DNA from: Hoplostethus atlanticus
Taxonomy: Eukaryota > Chordata > Actinopteri > Trachichthyiformes > Trachichthyidae
Length of the DNA: 64,000 nucleotides
Direction: 5' to 3'
Assembly (NCBI GenBank): GCA_034670405.1
Contig: JAXDDX010000002.1
Coordinates: 5,857,501-5,921,500 of the forward strand
Below the pieces are notes generated by a model. That model did not search any database. It saw only the letters and a program-made list of their open reading frames with translations, and was not told where the DNA came from. Positions 33,252-44,900 of the stretch are shown piece by piece. The translations under genes and the position numbers were made by a program. Position 1 is the stretch's first letter. The number at the start of each line of letters is the position of its first letter.

Positions 33252-36200
33252 ATCACATATGCTACATAACTAGTATGACATGATATAAATGATGATGCAA
33301 TGATGATATATAAAGGATGCAGTACAGTATTCCCAGTTAGTCCATAAAAGTCCTGTTACTCATGTGTGCTGCTGTCTTGAATGTTCTTAAATTGTGAGTT
33401 GTGTTACATAACAAAATGTTAAATAGACATTGTATGCATTATCTACAGTTAGCCTCCAGGCTATGGTCAAAAGGGATAAAAGGGAAAGCAGGACTTAAAA
33501 AGAACTTTCTGCCTACCCACCACCTCCTCACCCTTCGTTTGATTTAAATTTGCATAAAAAACAGCCACTGATTTTTGGTCATCACTAGAGGAAGTTATTG
33601 ATTGTCTTGTTGTTATTGAGGGGAAACTGGTATGTATTACAGAGAGATATCAGCAAGAACAAGAAAAGCAACTAAGAAGCCAACAGTCTACCAAAAAAGA
33701 GGTTATTTTACCCATGATTTGCATGGAACTGCATGAGCCTGTTGATTTAAATGTGTGCCATCTAATTCAGTCTGTTTTATTACACTAACTCAATACATGA
33801 TGTATCGTTATACTTAGAGGATTAAAGGATAAAGTATGTGTATTTTGTATATATTATATATATGTATATATTTATGTATAAATTACATAAGCGTTTAGTA
33901 GAGGCAACTTTTAGGCTACAATCTCGCAAAACCTGCGTAAATTGCATATTCTTGGCAAATCAACTATTTCATCTGATCTGATCCAATTTCTTAGATATAC
34001 ACATGTATTCTATGCATACTGCCAGGAAACCACACTGAGACCTTTGAAGATACTGGTTTGAGGACACTATCTATGGTGTATGGTGTAATGGCAGTGCAAG
34101 ACTGTCAACTAGGCCACTATGTGCTATAGCTGAAGACTTATTCACAACAGCAATAATAGCACAGTATGTGAAATGACATTGGGGTCTAAAAGACAGCACT
34201 TATAAAATATTTTCTCCTACTTTTCTTAATGTTTATGCTTTTCACTTTTTACACTTACCCTTGGCCTAACAACACAGAGGAAACATGAATGTAATGTCAG
34301 TTAGCTAACTAACTGACATACTGTAGCAAGCGAACGTTACCTACTATCTTTGATTCGTGTTAGCTAGTTGCTAGCTAGCTGATGTAGCTAGCCTGTTCCT
34401 ATCTTTTTAATCTTACCTTTATTATCCCTGACTTTTCTCCTGTCTCTGAACTCCTCCTCGCCACTAAAGAGTTTACGTATGTCCAATCTACAAAAGAAAA
34501 TAATGTTTTGTGACTGAAACGTGTGGCAAATTTATCAGATGGCATGAAAATCGGCAACTTTTTTTAACTTACTTTCAGTCATCTGTAGCCCTCTAAATTA
34601 GAAGTCCACACATAAAACAATGTCGCTCGGCTGACAACTGAAGGAAGGCCCTCAAAACAGACCGTTTTTTAGTAGTCAAACCATTTGCCAGACAGCAATA
34701 GCAGTTATCCCATGCATTATGAAATGAGAACAGTTTTTGCCACACTGCAAAAACGCATTCATTTTCTATGATCGTTTTACTAGGGCACAGTAAAATATTA
34801 CTAAGGCACATGCCCCAGTGCCCCATAATGACACCTCTGTTTTACACGTTTAAGAATATGTCTATATATATATACAAATAAAATATAAATATAATAAATA
34901 TAAAATGTAAATCGATGGCAGTCATTCATCATACATTGTGGACACTGGAAATACATTTTCTTCCTATGCCAGTGTTAATAACAACCTGAAAAATCAAAAT
35001 GTTTTTCTACTTGTACAAATACATTTTTTGTACAGTTTTTGTATATTTCTAAATACATCTGCAAAATATATTTCTTCGTCCATTGAAATCTCTGCCTTGG
35101 ATTTAGCTATTGAAAGGATTTGTGAAGTCCCCAGAGCCGCCAAAGTATCTAGGGAGGCCAGTGGAGCACAGATTACACAAGTAATCCTGCTCAGTCAGGG
35201 TTTTGTGGTCTGATGTCTTTAAATCAAGTAGTAGTTTGCTTCTAAAATGTCAGATTTCTATGTGAGTAGTATTTATATGATCTAAATATCTTGAAGGTTG
35301 ACCATAGGTGTTATGGTCGTACCCACTAGGTTTTGTTGGTAAGAAACAGAGAACAGTCAAATGAGAACAACAAAAAGAACAACCTTCCAAGCAAAAGAGA
35401 AGTACAATTCCCTCAGCAGTTTCATGCATTCCAAGTTGTTTACTTCAAGGTAGACCAGTGAAGGGTCAGATTTATATCAACCTATAAACTGTTCATATTT
35501 TATGAGTTCTGATTTTATGAGTTTTTAATTTGATGAAAATGAAGCTCAATTCTAGAATAATTTTGTTTGTGAATATGATTTGAAGAGCTTCATACCAAAA
35601 TGAGGCGACCACCATTTGAAAAAAAATGACACCTTGCCAAATGCTTGATAGCATCAAATTATAAGAATTTATAGTACTGTTTTGAAGGATAAGGCTTCTG
35701 CTTACAAAACAACACTTTTACAGAATTCTATAGAATCCTAAACATATTGAATGTTGAAGTTTGTAGTTACGTATTTATTTATGGAATTTCCCAAAATTCA
35801 TATGTAGCATTTTGGAATAGAACTTGTTCATTCATTCACATCATTCTGTTGCCTACTTTAGCCTACTTGCTCTGTTTTGATTTAGGCAATTTCACATTCT
35901 TTGTACATCAACTCATCAAGAAAAACATCACATGACCATCCAGGCCCCCAAAGCTGTCCCATTTCTCACCTTAATTGGTGGGCAATCCTATTCAGCTTGG
36001 AGCACTGTTTTCTCCTTATAACAGATTTATGCTCTTCAGATCTCATTGGTAGTCCATGGAGCTGCAGCATTGTTGGAGGTAAGCAGCCCTTTTTGGGTAT
36101 CTTAGTGGTAAACACCTAGGGTCTATGAATCAGTTGAGGAAAACATTGTGTCCATCCAGAAAGGCACATATCAAAATAGGATATTCATTAGGCTTTATTC

Positions 36201-36668
36201 TTAACCAGATTTCTGTGAAGCTTAGTAAGTGGCATGGCTGCACACAGTTGTTACACTCAAAGTTGTTTTCTTAATTCACAGAATATACAGAAGAGTACAC
36301 AAATATCATATACATACAGTTGCACCAAAAGCTAATGTTTTACACAGACACTAATCTTTCATATCAAAGAGCCCAGACCCCCATCTGGTGGATCTGAGAA
36401 GATTTTTGCTGTTAGGTATGCTTTGGTACAGATTATGTGTGATGGAGACAGTGGATTCTATGAAAACATTATCTCACTGTACTAATCTAGGGAGTTAAAT
36501 AACAATTTAACAATTCAACTATTCGGAGCCCCTGGCAGGAGGTCCCCTGCATGTCGACACACCCTATAAAATGTGCACGTTTTGTTCCCACCCTATCCCT
36601 CTTTTTTTCTTGCAGTAGATGCAAGCTGTTGCACGGGAGACCCCAGACCGCCCCTGCCTGTCATCGCA
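33252..36668. other. arrdc 3' flank and upstream region of the lectin-domain gene
   Basis: No coding exon seen. The first part presumably contains the arrdc 3' UTR; an unambiguous poly(A) signal was not chosen because several AT-rich candidates exist (for example near 34875). There are (TA)n runs near 33845-33880 and a GCTA-rich cluster at 34360-34395. The end of the stretch (36600-36615) is a pyrimidine tract plus CAG that looks like a splice acceptor. Confidence 0.45.
36600..36615 (+). promoter_or_regulatory. putative splice acceptor in the 5' UTR
   Basis: A run of T/C ending TTCTTGCAG lies 53 nt before the start codon of the lectin-domain gene. It suggests a non-coding exon further upstream. 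The segment after it contains an out-of-frame ATG at 36619 that opens a short upstream frame overlapping the main start. Confidence 0.4.
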
Positions 36669-39600
36669 ATGGGGAAAAGGCTGCCTAGTCTCTGCGTCCT
36701 TGTCGCCCTCGTTTACCATGGTAAGAAAGTTTTTTTAAACTAGTTAACTTAAATCAGCAAACGTTAAATAACTGTGTTGGCAAATTTTTACGGAGCATTT
36801 TTACGCATCGGGGTTAACGTTAGGTTTTCCCGTCACGTTGCCCGCTGTGGCAGCAGTTGGACAAAACTTCACCAAGGTCCCAACATAACTTCGTTAACTT
36901 TCTGTGCTACGGCTTAGCTAGCGAACTGTTAGCTAAGCTTAACAGGTGCATTCCCAACAGATGCCAGAGCTTTCCACGGGTCCTCAAAGTCCCTTAAATG
37001 CTTTTAACGCAATGGTCTAAATTCAAGGCCAGAATTAAAGGTCTTAAAGACGGTTAAACATTGCCGTTGAGTCCTAGATTCGGTTTCAGAGGCTTTAAAA
37101 TGGTTATTTTTCTCGGTGAACTACTTTTCTAGGGCGAAATCCTGGTTGCGCATATGCCGTACGCATATTCACATACTGCTTCTGTAACGTTACTTTATTG
37201 CTCTTGAGGTTTAGCTTGCTTCGATTTGAGATTAAATTTTTTTTTAAAGTTAACTTGCATGAAGCTGTAGTCAGAATGAAAGAAAAATAAAATCAATGCA
37301 ATTCAGTGTGCGGACTTCATTGATATGTCACTCAACATAGTTGTGTGAGCTATGATGTGCGTCCTTTTTTTTCTTTCTACCTTTTTATAAATCTGTCGTC
37401 ACACTCAATTGGACGCTTGCAATGTTGTTGTTTTTTCTGCCAGCAAGCTAACGTTATCTAAGTGGATAGGCTATTGATACTGCCTGCTAACAGCAAAATT
37501 AATGTGACAGATTAATTTCCTACCAAAATGAGAAACGTAGTTTGCTTCCATGTCATGACTGCTGGGGGGCTGCATGACACTTAATTTAGACTTGAGCTTT
37601 AACAATGACGCTTGGTTTCTCTGTCTACATTGTGTCCCCTCCACAGAGGCGTCTGGCTTCATGATCCAGAACAAGCTGCTGGGTAAATGTCTGCAGGTGC
37701 AGGATGCACATCCTGGGGGAGGTAGAGTGTCACTGGGGGAATGCGTCATACATTCACCTGTACAGGAGTGGCGCTGGCTCCCTCAGAGCAAAGCTCTCAC
37801 CAACCACCACACAGAGGAGTGTCTGACCGCACCAGGAGAGCAGTATGAGGGTGTCCGCCTACGGCCCTGCAACCTAAGGGCTGAGGGGGAAGAGACTGGC
37901 CCTGGGGAGACAGAAATGGAGGTGGGCAGAGAGGCTGGCAGCCAAGCATGGTCCTGCTCCAGGAAGGGCCACCTCACTTTGCTCGGGAAAGGGCTGCACC
38001 TCAGTGCCACTCAGGAATCCACTTTGGTCTTCTTATCCAAGGAATACAAGCAGGTAAGAATACTTTAAAGAAGCATTAGACATTCCCTGTCCATGAGGCC
38101 ACACATACGATAGTAGTATGTTATCTTTTTACCAAAATATTTTAAAACAGGGACTGTATATATTGTAGTAATCGACTGCTTTAACTTGCATCCTACCCTA
38201 ATTAGAAAGTGCATTCTATGTAATGTGTTTATGCTAATCGGCTCATCCTCTTTACATGCAGGGCAGCAGGTGGCGGACACTAGAGAACCAGACATTGTGC
38301 AGTGAGAGAGATGGCAACAACCATCAACACCAATATCACCGTCACCATCATCTGAGGGAATTGTTGCAACCTGTGGTTTTACCAAGTGTCATGTCTGATA
38401 CACACAGACAACCTCAACCATGTAAGGGTCTAATAGTAGGAAATACACCATCGATGTTATTGTGCTTCATGATGGCAGTTTATTCTTTAAAATCAGGTCA
38501 TTATTACAAGGAAATGAAATGTTAGACTTAAATCAACTAATATTCTCGCATTGCTTCAAATATTAGGCCACTCTATTTTCTTAATTTCACCGTCTAAATG
38601 GACTAGTTGCTTTCCTAAACAGTATCATAGCAATCGTATACATTTCCTTCAGATCCTTTTTGTAGCTCAACAATCCATGTTCTATGTCTGATATTAGTCG
38701 CCTAGATGATGCATTTCCCAGTGGACTGCAAATCAGATTACCACATGTTTGCTTTTAGGCTGATGTAGGCTGGATCTCATTCATTTAAGTGCTCTTCTTA
38801 CCAATCAATACTGTCCTCATCTGGGAAAGCAGCCAGCCCCTACATAAATCAGCTTCACTGTGACTTGCCACTATGTCTTCAGGCTGGTCTTGTGCTGATT
38901 TCTTTTCTCTGTCCTGAAAATGGACAGACACCACTCTCCATCAAAAATGTGTATTGACTACAGATGTTTAAAAATGGTGATATTTTGGCCATTAATGCCA
39001 TTAATGTGAACAAAACAATACAAGCTTATGTACACAACACAACACTGAGTGGGATACATGATGATTACTGACTACTGGTTCAAGTAGGTATATAGATTGC
39101 AGATGTAGATGCAAGGTGTAAAACAGACATCAAACAGTAACATTTATTTACCATACTGTAAAGGTATGGTACTGAGGTACTGTCTAACTCATAATGTTTA
39201 CATGGCAATGCCTTGTGTGAAAACATTACTAGTTCAGTCACTTTATTTTCCCCTCCGCTTCCAGTTGAAGGTGCCGAAGGCCTTGAAGCCACAGAAAAGG
39301 ACCATGTATCAGAGCTGTCTCATTTGTCCCCAAGCACTAAATCACCTGCAGACCCCACCATGGTATTCTTCAGTATGGACTATGGTAAGTGTTGCAAACT
39401 GTCTCATTAATGGAAGAGATTGTATGCTTTTTCTGAATGAAATAGTTACTCCACGATGGGTATCCTGGCTGTTCCGAACTGTTCGCCTCACAAAAGGTAG
39501 TCACTTCACCACCACTAGGTGGAGATGGTCATAACAAAAAGGCATGAGGGATTTTCATGGTGTTTTGTAGTGGGTGTGTGCAAGAAGTTTCAATAGTGCT

Positions 39601-40346
39601 TTATTTGCAGGTTCAGAGTCTTGAAAGAAATTAAACAAATGTATTTGTCGTAGGGTCATAGGTTAGAGACAGTAAAGTGTGTGTTCAAATGCCTATATGA
39701 AAATAACGTCTTGCTCTGTGTGTAGGTATGGGCTGGAAGATAACCATGTTGGTACTAAGCTCATTGGCTCTGGTTCTGGGGACTGTGATTCTTATCCTCA
39801 ATGTTTACTCCAATAGGTGAGAGCCTAAACACATACCACACAAACCAGAAGAGTATTACATGTTCGCTCAGCACTATCTTTGTATATGTTCATTTCAAAA
39901 CTGAGATTGAGCTTAATGTGTGTGAGTGATGTAAAACTGTTCCATTGTGTAGCGTGAGCTATCCAGTAGCAAGTTGTTGACTGTTCATGAAGTGGATTTC
40001 AGATTTGTATTTCACTTGACAGCCAGTCCTGGACTGGGCCTTAAAATTCTGTTCAATAAACATTTGATTGTGGCTAATCCAATATGGTACTACATTAACC
40101 ACTGCTCAGCTCTCAACCACTGTCTCTCTTCATGTCTTCTGTGCCAGAAGGAAGAAGGTGGTGTGTGTGTTGAAGTCATACACTCCTAGGCAAGAAGTGA
40201 GTCTTCCAGGATCTCCAGTGCCCAATGAAAAAGCGCCACTGACAAAGCATGCCATGCGCCTTCCACAATCCTCTCCCTCTGTACAACGAGGAGAAATCTT
40301 GATCGAGTGGAAGGATGGTACTGTTACTCCTCTGTATGAGGGCTGA
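36669..40346 (+). CDS. type I membrane protein with mannose-receptor-like cysteine-rich (ricin-type) domain
   Basis: Six coding exons: 36669-36720, 37647-38053, 38262-38421, 39265-39384, 39726-39816 and 40148-40346. They join in phase to 1029 nt (342 residues). Residues 1 to about 21 are a signal peptide (PSLCVLVALVY core). Residues about 23-170 resemble the N-terminal CysR beta-trefoil of mannose-receptor-family proteins: FMIQNKLLGKCLQVQ, EWRW, ECLTAP, QAWSC, then SRWRTLENQTLC. Next come a His-rich stretch (HQHQYHRHHH) and a Ser/Pro stalk. A transmembrane helix spans about 252-274, with an RRKK stop-transfer at 277-280. The roughly 65-residue cytoplasmic tail ends in EWKDGTVTPLYEG, which looks conserved. 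There are no C-type lectin or fibronectin II domains. The CysR domain binds sulfated glycans in the mannose receptor; a similar role here is inference. I do not recognise a named gene. Confidence 0.85.
36975..37110 (+). mobile_element. fragment related to the 28298 hAT-like element
   Basis: Intron 1 contains CGGGTCCTCAAAGTCCCTTA, then CTAAATTCAAGGCC and AAAGGTCTTAAAGACGG, matching the left part of the hAT-like element at 28310-28420 with many substitutions. Its ends are lost. Confidence 0.55.
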
Positions 40347-41915
40347 AGGTTGTGTATGTGTGTGCGTATGCACGGTACGTGCGTGTGTGCGTGTGCGTAC
40401 TGAATGTTTCTGAAAGGATCTCTACTGTGAGAGCAGAAGAATAGGGAAAACAAAAGGGAAAATAAGGTTAAATAAGGCAATTAGTCAGCATTTTTTGCAT
40501 ATGCAGTGTGACCACTCCAAACTTGGACATCCACGGGGTGTTAGTGTTAGAGGGGTTAGTCCACGGGTGGACTAAGAGGGGTCAGTTTTGAGTCTGCTTT
40601 GTGGTTTGCTTAAAAAGTGCATTATGAACACTTGAACACCTTTTTCGCTTTGCTTTTTGCAATACTGTATTGGATCTCGTGCGTGCGTGCGTGTTACAGA
40701 GATCATGTGATATCACTACACTGGAGCGCAGAAAAAAATAATCATGGCTGGCAGCAAGGCCAGTGGACAAGGAGTAGTTTCAGGTCCAAGGAAGAAACTA
40801 CTTCAATCAAGGAATATAGCAAATGTCTACAATGCAGGTTTTCTGTCATGAAAGCCAATAGTATCGTACAGCAGTACTGCGTCAAAGTGTCCACAGACAT
40901 CAAAGACACGTGCCCCTTTTACAGTGAGTTGGACAGTATTTTGGTGGCAAGTGCTTATTGAAGGAACTGTAGTGTCAACAGAAAGGGGACTGAAACCCCT
41001 AGAGCTGGAGTGGACCAGAAAGAGCCAAGTCCACTTTCAAGTGACATGACCATGTGAATACAAAGAGAACTGAGTCTTTTCAGCTGGCCCACTTTCTGGT
41101 CCACTAAAAGAGTTATGTTTGTTTAAAAAGGACCATATGTGAAAACATTGTTCGTATCGAAGTGATATTAAAAAGTCTGTGTATGCCATACTCTGTAGAG
41201 CACATCATCACATGTTGGGAAAGCTCATGGATTATTATTAAGCCATTTCTGAGAAATCAAAGCTGGCCAGACTGAAATTAAAGCTTTTGTGCTGACAGAA
41301 AATATAACCAGTTGCAAACCGTATGAGCTGGACTAGCAGGTCTCAACTGGAAGATAGCGGGGGCTTGTCCACAGGTGTCTGAGATTTGAGGGATTGTGCT
41401 TGCTGAGTGAAAGTGCTGTAGAATAACTAATGTTTAAGCATACTGCTTGTGTTTGTAGACTTGATATAAATAATACATTTTAAAAACTAAAGCCAGCAAT
41501 ACCCTTGGCCTTTTAGTTGGAAAAACACAACCTAAACGTTGTTTACCATGGCTTAAGCTAGATGAAGATTTGATCTAGTCCTCGTCTGTTTCTGAAAAGG
41601 TTGAGAAGCACTAGTTAAATAAATGGGTTGGGTTATTCTGACATAACATGATTCAGTATTATTTAGCCTGTATAACAACCCTTTATAGAGTACTTAGATG
41701 TCTAATTCACTGACCGAGTAGGAACATAGGAAATATTTCTAGTCATTACTGAAACAGTCTTTGATTCAAGACCGTTCAATGTCTAATGCACTTTTTGTTA
41801 CTGACAGTTGTTGACTGTGCTTGTTAAATTTGTATTGCCCTGTATTGCCCATTTGTATGTTTAATAACCTGTTAGCCATCTTTGTAACTGTACAATAAAA
41901 TGTTAGATATAGATA
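40347..41915 (+). other. probable 3' UTR of the lectin-domain gene
   Basis: About 1.55 kb from the stop to a poly(A) signal AATAAA at 41894-41899. No intervening better signal with a GT-rich downstream element was found; GT-rich sequence follows the signal (TTGTTTTGTGTTTGTTTTTG). Contains a GTGTGC-rich patch at 40350-40400. Confidence 0.5.
41894..41899 (+). promoter_or_regulatory. poly(A) signal
   Basis: AATAAA followed within 40 nt by a GT/T-rich element; probable end of the 36669-40346 gene. Confidence 0.55.
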
Positions 41916-44900
41916 GACTTGTTTTGTGTTTGTTTTTGCAGAGAAGCAAAACACCTTTACATGATGTATTATGTAAAGCTTCTGTTCTTCTGTGTGTTCA
42001 ACCCTTTCTCTATACCTATCAGTGGTTTGGAGAGAACCTGACGTTCCCCTGTGGCAAGGAAACTTCCCAGCAGGAGGAGTCTGATTACAGCAGAAAACCA
42101 AAGGCTGTTTTAATGTTTTTGGGAGAGGCATGGGTGTTGTAGGGCAGGTTAATTTGACCTCTCTTTCATTTTAACAGTAATGAGCGGATCTGTCTTTGGG
42201 CAAACGGTGCTATAAGGAAGGAATGTAAAAGTGTGAGACAAACCGTGAGTGCATTTGTTAAGTCAATTGGAAGACCTAAACCTCTGCATGCTTATAATGG
42301 ACGTCTCAGCTTATTTCTGGAGATGGTAACACTTAAAAGCTACAGCCGTCCCCCCCATCTCCCCTGCTGGTAATGTTTATACTAATGAGAGGGCACTATA
42401 GGTTTAATGAACAGCAAACAGCACCCTGAAAATGACATGGCGTCCCACACCCTTCCAGACTGCATCCATATGCCTGCTGCTTTTTACAATGTGTTTTGCT
42501 GGTTCACCCTGAATTACAAAAGGACCTTTATTTCTGCAAAGGACCAGCAATTGTTAGGATGGCAAGTTCAAATTTCATGTAGCTTTCACAATGATTTGTC
42601 CATCTTCAATCAGGCTTCATTTGTGTTTAATTGAGTACGATGTGGGAATTGACGTATAAAATCAAATGTAGAAAACCTTTTATTATAACAGTTGTAGAGT
42701 TGCCACAGGATGCACGCACAAACGTGTCAGCAGCTGAGGCAGCACAGTGTGGGAGTGACAGCAATATGAATGAGAGGTGTGAGAGGAGACTGACTCAACA
42801 CTCAATAGCAGGCGGATCATATATCCTGTTTCACGCTGTCATCCTGTTTCACGCTGTCTCTTTAACAGTCAATTCTTCAGTCCTTTTGCAAAAGATGGTT
42901 TTATTATTTGCAAAATCATAGCTGTTCCTCTGAATTGTGACGTCACCATTATGATTAACTGTTTTTATGCTTCTGTTTTTTTTTCCCCCAGTAGCATAGA
43001 TGAAGTCATTCCATAGTTCAAAATAATTTTTTGCTTGGTTTTGAAGAAGTAGTTCCACCAGTTATGCAGGGTTCCTCTTTGGTCCAAATCCCAGTTTTAG
43101 AAGTAAGGTGTTGTCTACTGTAGGTCTCATCAACTACAATAAGTTGTCATTGCTCATACTAGTTATACATAAGGACATTTTAACACTGGTTATTAAATAT
43201 CACCCTTACATGTTCTAAATTCAGTCACCTTAAATTGAGGTTTAGCGTTCACTAACAATGATAATGATCATGGTGATTATGGTTGTTTTGGCTGCATTTG
43301 TCTTACCAATAAAGTTTATTATCTTTGATTATTTCCTCCAAAGTACATGAAAAGATGTTGCAGAACTTGTCTCCTTTCCTTCAATAGGACATTGTTGTTC
43401 ATCTCCAGTTGATAGGGTTAGTAAGTAGTATCAAACTGATGTGGGTTATATGAGGAAAAACAGAAGGAAAAACAAATATCAATTAATTATTTTCTGGAAA
43501 TATAATTGATACCTGTTTTGATTGAGGGTTGTTCTCCTTATGTTGATCACCAACTGGAGGTCAAAGTTGACCCACCTTTTTATTTACCATTGTGTTACTG
43601 TTACATTACATTTTTGATAGTGCTCAAAGGGATGAGTTTTATAGTCACGTGGCTTCTCCAGTTACAGACAACATGATACCACAAAATTGTTTGGGGAAAA
43701 TGCTGCATGTGAGAAAATTGAGAGAGCTACACAGTGGTCAGTGTACAATTAAGTTGTGAGGACAGCTGTCTGTCAGGGACGAGACTGAAAACATTAAACC
43801 ACAAGTAACCACAGCCACATCCTGCTCCATCTCTAAACATTACAGCTACACCACGAGACAGTTCTCAGACGAGGCACAATTCATGGGGTCACATTGACCT
43901 TGATATGACTGTTTTACCCATACAGAGAGAACTATTCCCTATGTTTTCCATTTGAATGCCAATCTGTCATTGAGAAACAATTTAAAGCGAATAACCAAAT
44001 GTCTTTGTACTGTGATATGATGTGGACTACATTTCAGCGTTGAAACCTGAATGAAAGTGAAGAGGAAGCGAGAAGGAACGATAAACAGATGTGTTCTAAG
44101 GACCCTAGATCTACGAGCATCCTCCATTTCCTTCTCAGCCATACACAATACGCACTTTCCAATTTAGTTCCACATTCCAGAGAAAACGTCAAACACGCAG
44201 ACATAATGTGTCAACATCTTGTAGACACATGCCATCGCCATCACCATCACTGACTCACACTTGCACAATATGGGAATTGCAAAACATCACTATTACCCTC
44301 TGCTTCCTTGCTGAATTGTTTGCACCATTGTCATTTGTTGGATTTGTGTGCATATTCTCTGTTGCCATAATATGATGCAATACCTTTGTCGACTGACAGG
44401 TTTACGAGGACTTGCTGATTTGTAGATATGCTACTTTTCAGTAAGAAATGCTGGAAAATGTTTTCACTGAGCCCTGATTGTGGCTTCAAATGCTGCTGCT
44501 CAGGTTTTGGGTTTGCACACATGGGCTGCACATGGTGCCAACTCTTTGCTCCAGGTGTTTCATATAGTATAAAAACAACAGGCCATGAAAATCCAGTTCT
44601 GAACCAGACATGCCATACAACTAGGGGAAAATAGCTATCTGAGATACATTTTATTGCATTGTAAAATGAAATTTGGTTGAACTTGCCAGTGGAATTCGTC
44701 TCATACCTAGAACCTAAAGCTCCGCTAAGTTGTAAGATTTGATTGATTCCCTCTCAGTTAACAATAAACAGACTCCTATGTATGTTTTACTTTATTGTTC
44801 TATGATGGAAGAACAATAGAAGGAATACCGTGACAGCACATAGATGTAAATCACTGAAGCAATCAGGGATGCATTAGCCCAGAAAGTGAAATCTCCCTTA

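Noticed and set aside
40617..40961. 114-codon open frame after the lectin-domain gene
   Set aside because: Lies in the probable 3' UTR with no domain and no splice or start context.
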